Position numbers and translations under genes: made by a program. From the NCBI GenBank assembly GCA_009602735.1, contig WELA01003517.1:513950-577949 (forward strand): a DNA stretch of 64,000 nucleotides, given 5' to 3'. Positions 11,011 to 23,200 of the stretch are shown here, piece after piece; positions within the stretch are counted from its first letter, which is position 1; each line of letters opens with the position of its first letter. The stretch is from Mesotaenium endlicherianum. Its lineage: Eukaryota > Streptophyta > Zygnematophyceae > Zygnematales > Mesotaeniaceae. The notes under the pieces are model-generated. The model was not told the origin of the DNA. It searched no databases and was given only the letters and a program-made list of their open reading frames with translations.

Positions 11011-11614
11011 TTCAATCAACCGACCAATTAATATGGTCGTTATACCTAGATCCGTGGGTCCCAACTTAACGAATTTTCCCACGAAACGGCGCACCTTGCG
11101 CCGTGGTCAACCAGGTGATCACTAGATACATAGCAGGCTGGGATCTTGTGGTCCCTCATTCTGGACATTAGGCTTTAGAGTTGATTTTCTACTTGCAAGT
11201 CAAGTGTGCACTTTTGGGTTCGATATTATGACCAGCTTTCACGAAAATTGGCATGGCTTCTTTGTCTGTGCTCCAAATGGAGCAAACTAGGCCTTTGTGA
11301 AAAGGTCTCCTCATGTTGCGTCCGTTGACGTTAACTTTGTTGAATTTGGAGTCGTATTGACAGAGTTATGCCCTCTGACATCTCAGAGTCACATAGCAAA
11401 CGGATTCCATAATTTTGCATCTAAGTCAGAGGGATGTGTTTTAGTTACAATATGGTCATCTGAATGAGAGCGCCTTTGCTATTCAGTCCTCTGATGTTGT
11501 GTAAGTACTTATACATGCTTGTATGCGTGGTAGACAAGAGGCCATGAGTTTCAAAAGGAGAAGCTGTAGTCCTCAAGTTTGCCTCTTTGCATGGGTAGGT
11601 GGTCTTTGGACAAG
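11011..11614. other. Unassigned stretch left of element 2
   Basis: No coding sequence is recognised. It ends in the GCTAA target site used by element 2. The sequence continues across that element at 17474. Confidence 0.4.
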
Positions 11615-11619
11615 GCTAA
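11615..11619. repeat. Target-site duplication GCTAA, left copy
   Basis: GCTAA directly precedes the element's outer end. The same five bases follow its other end at 17474-17478. A 5-bp duplication is the usual footprint of LTR-element integrase. Confidence 0.85.
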
Positions 11620-12339
11620 TGAAATGAATCGACTTACCAAATAGACAACTAACAATCAATAAGGATCTTTATGTCAGCAAGTAATCTTTATGGTATTTTT
11701 TGTTAATTGTTTTAACAGCAAAGGACAACACACTAGCAGTGAATAATACTCGTAAGTCAAATGCAAGTATACTAGCATCAATAATGCAATCAGTAAACTT
11801 ATACATAAGCAAGGTTGGAAGACAGTGCGTATCAATGGCTTCTCGCCTTGGATTCAGATCTCTCTCAGTAAGCTGTACAAGAGAGTTGGCCTCGTTTCCA
11901 AATGCCGAACTTGAGAGCAATGCCTAGCATATGTACATGGAATGAGTTTACTGTTCAACGGCCAGTGCGATGGCACCGCCTACCCCGGGAGTTAACCACG
12001 TTGGAAGGACCTCAATTAACCAAATCCACCGCCATCTCCCATCATCCCAAATCGCCATCCATCATAGGGATGTCATCTGGCCATTCATCTAGCACACCAC
12101 ACTTAGATGCATATCGAGGCAGTTCGCTGCTACCGAGTATGGAAGTCAGCTGGCTGTCAAAGAATGTGTCAGCAAGCTGACTTGAGTTGTCTTCAGCCTG
12201 CTGCATCCGGCTGAGTCCTAAAACTGATAATCATATAAAGTCCAGCAGACTCAACACTACATAAAGTTCAGCAGGTTGAACTTAATTAACTGTTATATTC
12301 AAATGAACATTATATCTACCAATATATCGATTCATTACA
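11620..12339 (-). repeat. 3' LTR of element 2
   Basis: A 720-bp LTR, TG...CA on the minus strand, about 94% identical by eye to the 5' LTR at 16760-17473. Confidence 0.9.
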
Positions 12340-12374
12340 ATCCCTCCAACTTAACTTGTTGTCGCCTCGACAAC
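12340..12374 (-). other. Polypurine tract and palindrome of element 2
   Basis: On the minus strand AAGTTGGAGGGAT touches the 3' LTR. GTTGTCG-AGG-CGACAAC lies at 12358-12374. Both match element 1. Confidence 0.75.
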
Positions 12375-12451
12375 ATTAAACTGCAGAAGTTTCTGGTCAG
12401 GGAACTGAACCTCACCAGCCTTCCCCACTGACTGCCTCTTCAGCCTGTCAC

Positions 12452-14182
12452 CTAGGGGGTTGTTCCCGGGGCTTCAGGATCAGGATACTGAGATCTGGAC
12501 CTAGATCTGGATTGCCCTCTAGGTCTGTCAGCTGGCCTTTTAAAAAACCCCGTTTGTTCTAAAGTTGGACCTCGAGGAGAACAAAGGATGGTAGCCTGCT
12601 TTTCAACCACTTGGGTGTTGATCCCCACATAGACAGGCATTCTAGTAGGATGCTGAAAAACATTGGCAAGAGGTACATGCCCCTGAGCGAAGGGAGAGGC
12701 CGACATACCTCTGGCCACCCCGCGTGTCCCTCTTCTAGCACCCCTGTCTTCTGGGGATTTCTGCCTTTGTCTGCTGCCAAGTACAGTCAGATCAGCTTCT
12801 TCCCTTGCTTGGGCAGGTGGGCTTGGGGAGCGAGTGCGCGGTTCGGTTGTCTCCATGGCCGGGGTCAAATGCCATATTCCTGATCTTGGCTCCTGAGGAA
12901 GCCATGCTCTTGCCTGCCCCTGGGTGTCCTATGTACCAGCTCCTGATGCTTCTCCTCTGCCTTATTCTTCTTCCTCATCCTCCTCATCTTCCTCCTCTGA
13001 GAGGGTAAGAGTCTCGTCCACTAAGACGTCCTGCTCCCTGGTAGACATGGAGTAGTCTACTGACCTCCCTTTCTTAGGACGCGCCGGAGGTTGATTGGCC
13101 TTCAGCCTGCTGATATCTATCCGGCCTGCATTCTTCGCCTATTTCACGAAAGCATGCTTTCCCTTAGAGAAGTAGTCTCTCCCCCTCCTCCTGTCCTCTT
13201 TGGTCTCCGCATTCATATTGCTCAGGCAGCCATTGAGCCTGGGGTCCCAAGGGGCAATGTGAGGTGGTAGGATGAGATAGCCGTCCAGGCCATAGTGGAA
13301 GTCATCCGGTTGGGCTCGGTCACACTCCTGCTTCTTGTTTGTGACGGTCATCCACCTCCAGTCCGTTGGCTGCTGGTAGTACTGGGGTCCATGTTCAGCC
13401 TTCCTCAGTTTACACGGGAACCAGTGGGGAGAGAACATCTGCTGTCCTGCTTCCCCGGCCATCTACTCCCAGCTCCTTCTCTCAACTTCATTGTAAGCTG
13501 GCAGTAGTGTGAGTTAGAATACCGTATCCTTGAAGCTATCGGGCCGCATGCTCACCATCCTGATGAGTCTCTGATCTCCCACTATTCCCGGTATTGGGAC
13601 GGGCTTGTTCTCTGAATCATCGGCAAGGTATCGGGCCTGCTCTGCTGTATAGTCCACCATTTTGGCATAATCCTCGTAGAGGACCACACCAGTGTGTGTC
13701 TCAATGTACCTATCCAGTGCTGCAGTTCCTTCCCTCTGTAGCAGTGTTGTCTGTTCCAGCTTCTTGATGTCCTGGGCTGCCAGCAATGCTTCCTTCAGGT
13801 TATGAAAGTTTTGGCCACCCACCACAGTATACCTGTAAGTGGCCAAGCTCTTCTGCCTGTCCGCTTCAGCCTTTTTCCTTCTCTCCTCCTCTGCCACCGC
13901 CGCTTCTTCTTGTTGTTTCTTCTGTCTCTCCTCCTCAGCTTTCCTGAGGTTTTCCGCTTCCTGATCCTTCTTCCTCTGTGCTTCTTCTGCCGCCTCTCGT
14001 CGTTTGCGAACCCTTTCTTGTTCTCTCCTGGTGAGGGACGTTGCCGCCAGCTTCTTCTGGTATTGCTCTATTGTCCTCCTGGCTTCTTCCGCCTTGCGCT
14101 TCCTGTCCTCCTTTCGTGTGGTGGGAGCCATTCTGCACATGTAACCAGGGCACAAGTCAGTAGGATATCGACCTTTGTCCAA
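12452..14182 (-). mobile_element. Extra ORFs between pol and 3' LTR (element 2)
   Basis: Three minus-strand reading frames (13514-14182, 13139-13462, 12452-12868) lie downstream of the chromodomain. The first begins with a long charged coiled coil (repeated EEA, KAEEER and KKQQEEAA-type runs, roughly residues 25-110) and ends in a non-repetitive part. The last contains HPTRMPVYV and an Arg/Ser-rich tail, and matches the ORF end of element 1. They could be a gag displaced downstream or an accessory protein; no known domain is recognised. Treated as fossil sequence. Confidence 0.6.
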
Positions 14183-14535
14183 GAAGTTGGAGGATGGGAG
14201 TAAGTTCGTATTAGTATGGTGTATTTGTTCCTGTTTACCTTACAGGGTGCTTGCTAGGAGTTGACGTAGGTGCGGTGCGCTAGACATAAACATGTGAATG
14301 CGTTTACAGGTGTGTTAAGTGATGTATGGCTGTGCGAGGCCCTTTTTTCTTCCGCTAAAGGTGCTTTATGTGGGCTAGGCTGTCCCCTCTGTCACTATGC
14401 TGACACTTAGGGTTCGCATAACTGTCCTTAACTGTCCCTTTCTCGCTCTCGCACACTTACTGTCATATATTTTCCCCTCCAACTTAAATGGAGACAGGAC
14501 CTCCTGTCACCTGCCCGTGTCAACTCAAATGACTG

Positions 14536-15553
14536 TTAGAGAGGTGCTCCGGCCACCCGAAGGTGGAATTGTTTCAACGCCCCTTTGGCATTAGTCAAAT
14601 GATCTTTAAATTCCCAAGTGTCCCGAGAGGCATCGTAACCCTTCCATCGAATGAGGTACTTCATGACATATTTAGACGATCGACGGACCGAGCGCGCGTC
14701 TAAAATCTCCTCAACCTCATATTCCTCAAGATCACCGTCCCGGACAGCGGGGACCGGTCCCGGTTGGACAGGTAACCGACCTGTGAACAGTGTGTCACCT
14801 TTGATGTATGGTTCTAGGAAGGAGACATTAAAGACCGGATGACCTTTGTATTCAGCTGACATGTTCAGTTTGTAAGCATTCTGATCGACACGGCGCACCA
14901 CCGAATTTGGACCAACCCAGACAGGACTAAGCTTTTTCTTGACCACACCACGGAGGTACAGGTGCTGAGAATGTAGTTTGAACAAATCGCCCTTAGAAAA
15001 GGTCAGTTCTCGACGGTGCTGATTAGCGTACTTTTGTTGGTTTTCTTGGGCTCTGTGCAGATTTTGTTGGACTTCTGACAGGGTGTCAGCAAACTCGTGA
15101 GTTGACTGGAGGGAGTCCGGATTGTCAATCCCTTCAGGGTGAGTTAAAGACTCCCCGAGGACATCTGAAGGAGAATTAGGGACTCTACCCAGGCTCAGTT
15201 TAAAAGGAGTCTTGCGTTGACACGTGCACCGCACTGTTGACCGCAAACTGGATTTGAGGTAACAGGTCATACCAATTATCTTATTTTTGGTTAATATAGG
15301 CTCTCAGTACCTCTTGCAGAACCCGGTTAGTTCTTTAAGTCTGCCCATCAGTCTGAGGGTGGTTTGCTGTGCTTAGCAGCTGTTTGACTCCCATTAACCC
15401 CATTAAAGCTCTCCAGAACTTAGAGGTAAATTTCGAGTCTCTGTCTGCGATTATATTAGAGGGTAGCCCATGTTGGCATACTACATGGTTATAGAACTGT
15501 CTCGCTGTTTTGAGTGCAGTTACTTTGACAATTGTGGGGATAAAAATGACCAT
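14536..15553 (-). mobile_element. Integrase remnant and chromodomain (element 2)
   Basis: The minus strand encodes part of an integrase core (HGLPSNIIADRDSKF, then a STANHPQTDGQT segment) and the integrase C-terminal region (FSKGDLF, LSPVWVGP). A chromodomain follows with EVEEILDAR, YLIRWKGY and DTWEF. A C-terminal chromodomain defines chromoviruses, in which it guides integration to modified chromatin. Part of a broken fossil. Confidence 0.8.
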
Positions 15554-16471
15554 TTTGTCAGTTTATCCACGACTACCAATATTGAACTATGCCCATTGGC
15601 AGTTCGTGGCAGTGTGACCAACCCGGGGAAGGATCTAACTTCAGAAACAGACCGTAGTACTGGCCAGTCCCTTATGGTCTGGACTTTCTTAGGATCCACA
15701 CTGATGCCTTCTTTATTGACAACGTGGTCTAAAAATTCAATACTTTCCTTAAAGAAATCACACTTGCTCATTGTAGCATATAAATGATTTCTTCTCAGAA
15801 TGTCCATGACTGTCTTTAAGTGTTGAGCGTGCTGAGCTTCATCTTTGAAGAAATTGAATATCATCCAGGAAAACTTGCACAAACTTATCCAAATAAGGTC
15901 TGAAAATGTCGTTCATAGCACCCATGAAGGTTGTAGGAGCACCAGTCAGTCCAAATGGCATCACGTTAAATTCATAGTATCTATAACGTGTGCGGAAGGC
16001 AGTCTTGTGTTCATCTCCCTCAGCAATTCTGACTTGATGATAACCACTCTTGAGATCTATCTTACTGAACACTTTAGCACTAGACAAGGTATCAAGCAAG
16101 TCCTCGATTCTGGGTAAAGCACACTTGTTCTTTATTGTAATTATGTTCAGAGCTCTGTAATCCACACACATCCGCTTACTGCCATCCTTTTTCTTAACAA
16201 ACAGGATGGGTGCGCCGTAAGGTGATTTACTGGAGGAAATATAACCATTTTCCTCAAGCTCTGCAATCTGTGTTTTCAACTCCTCGCTCTCCACATAAGA
16301 CAAGCCATAAGTGCGTTGCCAAGGTGGCTGACTCCCAGGTAATAAATCAATCCTATGATCTACTTCCCTCTTAGGGGGTAGTCCTAGAGGCATATTAAAT
16401 ACATCCGTGTACTGAGCAACATTTTTGGCAGCAGTAGGGTGCGCCGGAGGGCTTACCTTTTTCTCCACCAC
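15520..16471 (-). mobile_element. Ty3-type reverse transcriptase region (element 2)
   Basis: Typical Ty3/gypsy RT motifs are visible on the minus strand: [52 protein letters not shown] and VFLDDI. These correspond to the fingers and palm with the catalytic aspartates. Part of a broken fossil. Confidence 0.88.
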
Positions 16472-16497
16472 TTCTTTAGGTTAAGGAGGTACCTCTC

Positions 16498-16725
16498 TTA
16501 GCAGCAGACAGAACATTCCGTCTTCCTTCTGGTTCCAGCTTGTTGTGCTGCGACTGCGGTACTAGCAGCTGCCTCATTTGCAGCCTCTCTAGCTGCAGTA
16601 TCTGCTACTGCTTCAGAATAGGTACGGGTTCCCGCTACATGGCTTTCAGCCTGATTTTTTACATTCTCGTCATCCTGGTTCTCCATGTCTCGGGAGTTGC
16701 TAGTTTGAGACCTTTTCCTTACCAT
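16498..16725 (-). mobile_element. N-terminal ORF after the primer-binding site (element 2)
   Basis: A short frame beginning MVRKRSQTSNSRDMENQ with an Ala-rich continuation. It sits just inside the 5' LTR, where a polyprotein would start. The leader upstream of it is shared with the fragment at 41966-42067. Confidence 0.5.
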
Positions 16726-16744
16726 ACAAAGAAGACTGTGATAA

Positions 16745-16759
16745 CTGCTTCGATACCAC
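16745..16759 (-). other. Primer-binding site, initiator-Met tRNA type
   Basis: Next to the 5' LTR the minus strand reads G-TGGTATCGAAGCAG. This closely resembles the TGGTATC.GAGC complement of initiator methionine tRNA used by many plant LTR elements. A near-identical site is at 42053-42067. Confidence 0.75.
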
Positions 16760-17473
16760 TGAAATGAATCGACTTACCAAATAGGCGATCAACAATTAAT
16801 AAAGATCTTTATCAGCAAGTAATCTTTATGGTATTTTCTATTAATTGAATTAACAGCAAAGGACCATACACTAGCAGTGAATGATACTCGTAAGTCAAAT
16901 GCAAGTAAACTAGCATCAATAATGCAATCAGTAAACTCATACATAAGCAAGGTTGGAAGACAGTGCGTATGAATGGCTTCTCGCCTTGGATTCAGATCTC
17001 TCTCAGTAAGCTGTACAAGAGAGTTGGCCACGTTTCCGAATGCCGAACTCGAGAGCAATGCCTAGCATATGTACATGGAATGAGTTTACTGTTCAACGGC
17101 CAGTGCCATGGCACCGCCTACCCGGGAGTTAACCACGTTGGTAGGACCTCGGTTAACCAAATCCACCGCTATCTCCCATCATCCCAAATCGCCATCCATC
17201 ATAGGGATGTCATTTGGCCATTCATCTAGCATACCACACTTCGATGCATATCGAGGCAATTCGCTGCTACCGAGTACGGAAGTCAGCTGGCTGTCAAAGA
17301 ATGTGTCAGCAAGCTGACTTGTTGTCTTCAGCCTGCTGCTTCCGGCTGAGTCCTTAAACTGATATTTATATAAAATCTAGCAGACTCAATACTACATAAA
17401 GTTCAGCAGGCTGAACTAGATTAACTATTATATTCAAAGGAATATTATATCTACCAATAACTGATTCATTACA
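16760..17473 (-). repeat. 5' LTR of element 2
   Basis: A 714-bp LTR with TG...CA ends, followed outward by the GCTAA duplication at 17474-17478. Confidence 0.9.
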
Positions 17474-17478
17474 GCTAA

Positions 17479-18412
17479 AGAGACCTACATTGTAGACTTG
17501 GACAGAAAGGTAGCAAAAGTCTCGCGTACAATTGCTATTCCAAACAAGGCTAGCCTAGCGCCTTTCATTTAGGCCGAGATTGCAGAAACATCCAAGAGAA
17601 AGAATTAATTTTGTGTGTTATAAAAAAGTGGTCCATTATGTGTGTTAAAGCTAACTGCGTATCACTACTAACAACCAAAAGTCTAATATCAGCCAATAAA
17701 AATTATTGTCAACACAATCTTGTGATGTGTAAAATATGCATCGTGTGCATAAATCGCAAAATGACGTCTATTAAAATATATCATAGCTAAGTTTGTGATG
17801 GAAATATAGGACAACTATGCTACAAATTCCGTCTAAATTCAACCCTGACAAGAGCGACACATAACGAATTTCACAAACCCTAGCTTCTCATTGCACGGTA
17901 GCAAAGTAGTGAGCAGAATCCTCACCCACCCGCCCTTTGAGGCCGGGTCACGCGCAAATGCAAGTTTGTATTGTAATGGGTTGGCCCATGGGAAAGAGAT
18001 GGAAAAAGTGGAAAAGAAAACTGCGTTGTTATGTAAGGACTAACGGGTTATAACCAACATACCAGAGGCACAAATTTCCCAAACTTTGTATGCAGTGGGT
18101 ATCGTCCTCAAGAGTGACCCGAACGGTAAGCTTACTAAGCGAGTTCTACGTGTAATAAATTGAGTAGGATAATAAGTAGGTAGCTAGGTGAATAGGTAGA
18201 CACTTAGAATTTGAAAAAGATTATGGACGTGATTTTACATTCTGCATATTACTACTAACCTACAAAAAGTCAAAGATAAGCCAATAAAAATCATTTCAAT
18301 ATGGTTGTCAATAAAATATGATCATATATATATTAATTTTTTGCATACATTGTAAACTTCAGTAAACCACTTGTGACTGCTTCATGTTCGCGTTGCAAAA
18401 TTTGGTGTTTCG
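17479..18412. repeat. AT-rich repeat-bearing intergenic stretch
   Basis: No gene is recognised. Position 17845-17925 matches the repeat at 10385-10465. A second phrase (actactaac..ac.aaaagtc..agata..agccaataaaaat) occurs twice, near 17655-17705 and 18245-18295. These are fragments of unclassified dispersed repeats. Confidence 0.5.
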
Positions 18413-18535
18413 GTACGTACACATAAGTACACCACAATTGAATTGAATTGATTCGTTGGCCCACTGTAAGGGCCAATTTATAGTGTTCATTGTTAGCCGA
18501 TTCAATTCAATTGAGGTGTACCTTCGTGTACCTGT
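18413..18535. repeat. Imperfect hairpin of two abutting transposon-like ends
   Basis: The arms gtacaccacaattgaattga (from about 18428) and cgattcaattcaattgaggt are inverted copies around a centre reading ggcccactg-TAA-gggccaattta. Each half ends in the GGGCC motif of the MITEs to the right. The likeliest reading is two element ends joined at one TAA target. Confidence 0.5.
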
Positions 18536-19880
18536 CGGCACACTAACTTGTCCAACGCAAAAATGAAATGATTTACTATTTTAGGGATGTCTTCCACTAT
18601 TTGTGGGGTATACTTTCAGCGACTGAATTGAACAAATCTCAATTAACCCCTCGAGGTCAATTGGGATTCTTTCAAACGCAATGTCTCCAAATGGAGCTCA
18701 GAAACAACTCCTGTGGAGTCAAAAAGATTGACACAACGGGTCAAAACTAGAAGCAAATTGATGATTTGACACACTCCGACATGTGTCAAAGCTAGATTTG
18801 TGATAAATTAATGCGGATATGTAAAATTCAATTTTCTTTTTTTTCAGCTATCGCTCAAATTTGAATTTCATTGACAACATCGATGTCACATCGAACATAC
18901 ATAAGCTTCTGTCGAAGGTTTTAGCATTCGTTGCAAGACAAGAAAGTAGAAGCTTGAAGATAACGCCCAGCCCGCCCTGGAGGAAGAGGCATGAAGTACA
19001 TAATTGTACAAGGCAGTGCTGAAATATTAGATGTATGCATAGAGTAGAAAATGCATTACTAGCATAAAACTAATATAATAGATTAGATAGAATAAGTAGG
19101 AAACAAATTGAGAGAAAGACTCGCAGGCTTCTTCTCCTACTCTTCTCCTATCTTCAATGAAAACAATTCTTTTTCATTCTTTCTATCTTCAATTTTCTTT
19201 TACATAGATCCAAACCCCACCTTGTTGTACCATTCCACGTACCTTCACAATAAGAATGTTTATGCACATGATGATGAGCCGAGAAATAAGGGCCTGTTTA
19301 CAGTGGACACAGCACCAATATTCAACAATGGCTATTTCGGTATTGAACAAAACTGCAATTAACGTTTTTGAAACGAGGGGTATTATTGAAAAACGTGTTT
19401 AGTTCACAGTGCATCTCGAGGTCATTTGTCAAACTGTATTTGTCAATTCTCTTCCTCGCGATCTCGCGCGAATGGTTAGCAGATTACGCGGGTGACACAA
19501 AAAATTGAGGGACTCATCGTGAGTCGAGGATGAAAAGCTTCCAAGACTTTCAATTCACCTCCTCGAGGTGAAATGAAAAGTTGGGTAGTTTTGAACGAAA
19601 TGTCGTAGACACTACTTAAATGATACTAAAACGCGTCGTTTTTCAAATATGCCATTGCCGTACAGTGAGTCACGTTTGGTTAAAGAATAATGCACCGAAA
19701 AGGCCCACTGTAAAGAGGCCCTAAGGTCCCTAGAGAGGAGGAAGGGAATTTAAGAATGCGTGGATTATAGGTCTGTGCCAGTCTGTGCACTTTCGATTGA
19801 ATTGGATTTTACACGACTGCGCAACACGCGGAATTGATTTTTTCGACTTTGGCCACTGTAAACTGGCCCTAAATTGGCCC
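18470..19880. mobile_element. Possible PIF/Harbinger-like element containing a nested MITE
   Basis: The left end TAA-GGGCCAATTTATAGTG pairs with a right end whose complement starts GGGCCAATTTA and soon has the GTTTACAGTGG phrase. TAA follows at 19881-19883. TAA duplications and GGGCC termini are typical of Tourist/PIF-Harbinger elements. A second copy is nested at 19290-19721. The inner ORF at 19108-19362 is not recognised as a transposase. Confidence 0.45.
19290..19721. mobile_element. Tourist-like MITE (432 bp)
   Basis: The left terminus GGGCCTGTTTACAGTGG and the right terminus, as complement GGGCCTCTTTACAGTGG, differ at one base. TAA flanks both sides (19287-19289 and 19722-19724). Length, ends and 3-bp TAA duplication fit a non-autonomous PIF/Harbinger element. 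No transposase is encoded. Confidence 0.75.
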
Positions 19881-19883
19881 TAA

Positions 19884-20247
19884 GCTCATGGACAGACGTG
19901 GGCCGCTTGGGCCAGTTTGGGCTTGAACGTTGCGCCTGCGGCTAGGCTGGGTTAGCCCTGGGCTAGGCAAAGAAATACGTGCAGGCATGCACAAGCAACT
20001 GGTGCGACAAACTTTAAGTTGAACATAAAGTGCTATGTGACTCGTGCGACTTTTTGAATTCGAATTCATGTCTTCAGTCGGCATTGCTTTACTTCTTCCA
20101 GTTGCACACCGAACGAGGGGTTCAAGGCACATATGGTCAAGCATTTGAAGATCACCAAGTATGTATGCACCATAATGCTGGGGGATGAAGTGTGTCGTAT
20201 CACTTAAACGTATAGCATTCTCCTGTCGAGGCTGATGAAGCTACACC
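19884..20247. other. Upstream region of the ARM-type gene
   Basis: No coding sequence is recognised. It should hold the promoter and 5' UTR of the gene that starts at 20248. No clear TATA or initiator signal could be assigned. Confidence 0.4.
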
Positions 20248-23200
20248 ATGGAGGTTCAAGAAATATTAAACGACCAACTTACAACCCTCTGGCAAATATA
20301 CGAAGCAAGCCAGGCCTCTCAACAGCACCTTGACAGCTGCTTGGCCTTCAGCGACTGCGTCAAATTATTCCATATATTCTTAGAGGTATACCCACATTGA
20401 ATGTGGAAAAGAATGGGGCCTTTCCCTAGTAGCCTTGCGTTTGAAGCAAGTATAATGGGAAACCAAAAGAAACCAACCAGCTTTTTATTCGTTCAATCAC
20501 AAACTGTGCTGATATGATCCGGTCAATACCTCCGAAGTCGGCCTTCAGTGAGTTGGCCTTGAGTAAGCTGGGTCAGGGTGGGCAAACGTGTGTTTTGCTC
20601 CTTTTCCTCACTTGGTCTTTAATTGTCAACGCCTGTACAGTGTTTGCTGGATAGAGCTAAACAAGGAAGTTTGGAGCACCACGAGGGAACTCTAAGCCTT
20701 CTTGTTTCATGTCGGAGGTGAGACACGATATGCAAATAACACCTGCATCATAATTCATGTCCGCCAGAATGCATATGTGTAATAATCACATGTTTCGTGC
20801 CCTTCATATGTGCCCTGAGGTAGTAAGCACTCTTCTTATTTGGGCATATTGTGGCTGATGCAGATACTTGAGGCAAGCCCTTCAGTTCTTAAAAGGGTGC
20901 AGGAAAGCGCGATGCATTGCAATGGCTAATTCCCACATAGAACCTCTTGTTGGACTAGAAAAGGTAAGCCCTTTCTGGAGTTCCTTCCCTTTATGGACTA
21001 GGGCCCCTCCGCTCCTTACTTGCTCGAGGTAATGTCCTGTTCCCCTAAGTGACCAATCTTTCTTTGCCAGATGCAGACTCCAAGGTCTATAAGTTATAGC
21101 TTCCTGGTGTCTGCTAGCCACTCTGTCTTGATTTCAGAGTAATTATTGGCTGCCTCATATTGATTGCTCTTGTCAAACCTGTCATCATTCTGTGCAGGTA
21201 GCCCAGAATATGGTCACAAGTATTTCAGGTTTTCCTGCGGTTGTCACTGACCTTCCCAATGAAACATGGGCCAGCCTCACTGCTGTTCAGAGTCATCTAC
21301 AAGTCTTGAAGCTGGGAAAGCCTAAGAGCAATACAAATCTTTCAACAACTCTCCTTCAGTGTCTCCAGGAGCAAGAGCAGCTCCTTGGGCAGCAGAGGGG
21401 AATCACTGCTAGAATTCAGCGTACTGTCTTGTGGTCAGGTGAAGAAAGTTCCCAAGCAAGTCATGCAATCCTCGCCGAGCAGTTGAAAGTTTTGGCCGCA
21501 CAGGAAGAGGCTCAAAGTTTTCTGATAGCAACCTGCCGGATGCTGATCGAGTGCTCTTGTTGGCTGGAGAAGAAGATGGCTAACCAACTACTTAAAGAGA
21601 TCAAATCGTCAGCCGCAGAACTGCTGGAACACAAGTCTGTGCTCAACACTTGGGAGAAGCGCTTCGAATCTGGAGAACACAGCCCAGACGAAATCATTAG
21701 CAATAGCAAACCTGCTGCTCGGTCTGACTGTGCACTTGTGCCACTGAAGACCAGCATAGAAGAAGTGCATGCTGTCAGGAACAGTCTCGAGCGTAGTAGT
21801 CAAATGCTGGTGTACTATACCTCTTGCTTCTACAAGGACCTTGAGACAGACATCCGGAACATCCTGACGGCATGGAAGCAGACCCTGCAGGTGAGCTCCT
21901 TTGCCATAATTTGCAACTCCAACTCTTCCTGCGTATTGGAAAGTCGCATGGCTGAACTCGTTAAACATCTGCAAGTGTTACTTGTAAATGCTGCCCAGCA
22001 TAGATACCACCGCGGGGCGGATGCCACTATGTTTGACTGGGAATGAATGTCCCCCTATGCCAGAAGGAATGGTCAACAATTAGCTCCAGCTGCGTCACAT
22101 CATGTTTGGGTATTGAATCCACGTGTTCATAACAAATTCGGATGCTGTACTAGACATTGAGAAACCACTCTATGTTTGACAGCCCCTGTGCGGCCCTATG
22201 CTCTGTTATGCAAGAGCAGGTTGGGCATGGGGACAAGCTCGGGCAGGAGGGAATGCATATGTAGTTCAAAGTGTAGTACGAAAAGGTCAGACGTATGGCA
22301 TGTTCGTTGAACCTGAGCTTTGGTTGTTGGTGACATGGCTACTTGCTAATAGCATGTCTGTATTTTCCAATGCAGGAGAATCTGGGCCTCGAAGCCTTAT
22401 CCCTGGACTTCTACGACAGCAATTCAGCCCTGAGTATCGTACACAACTTTGATGCGGCTACAAGGCAATGCCATACTTCTGTGCTTCTCCTCGAGTGTTT
22501 AGCTTTGCTCTTGGAGACTGCACCCCTGTCTCTGACTGCAGGTGCTTTCAAGGGGAGGGTTATCAAGGACCAGCTGCTCAACTGTCAGCAGCTCTGGAGG
22601 AAGCAGGTGGGGCCTGCTGATGGTTTTACGAGAAGCTTTCAACAAGTAGGAGTAGCAGAGTGCTTTCAGCACAATAAATGGATAAATACATTTCTTTTAC
22701 CTGTCTGAAGCACTCGTCTTTTGTATTTCAGGACCCTCTGTTGCAGTCACTCCGGGACATATTTGAAAGTAAGTCGACGCCAATAAGTGAAGCTCTTGCT
22801 GGAAGTGTGCTGGATTCTCTGCACGGGTTCCAGCAGAGTCTTAAGAAGCACAGAGAAGCGGTCAAGAAAGTCCTACCACTGCTGCAAGTGTGCGTCGAAG
22901 GAGAAGCTGGAGGGGCGCAGCAGCATGGGCCACTCACTGACGTCCCAGTGAACAACATGCCAGACAATTTCTCAGGTAGGTAGACTCCGCAACTGGCTGC
23001 TCCGGATTGTAACTGGTACTGATATGGATGAAGGCGTGCTGAGATGCTCCAAAATGCTATCAGCCCAATGGTCTCCAGGAAAATGAAATAGACTGGTTCC
23101 TCATATAAGAAGAACAGATGTGTCGTCCTTTGCTGCTGTTATGATCAAACAGCTACGAGGGCACAGGTCATGCGTCTTGTAATGTATGCGCACCATATTT

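Larger units (their letters stand above)
11620..17473 (-). mobile_element. Ty3/gypsy chromovirus-type LTR retroelement (element 2)
   Basis: A 5.85-kb insertion on the minus strand with both LTRs (16760-17473 is 5', 11620-12339 is 3'), a 5-bp duplication, a primer-binding site and a polypurine tract. Along the minus strand come a short N-terminal ORF, reverse transcriptase, integrase remnants, a chromodomain, then ORFs between pol and the 3' LTR. It is a fossil, broken in several places, and shorter inside than a full Ty3 element. The two LTRs differ at roughly 6% of sites by an eye count. With a land-plant substitution rate that would mean a few million years; the rate is an assumption. Confidence 0.88.
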
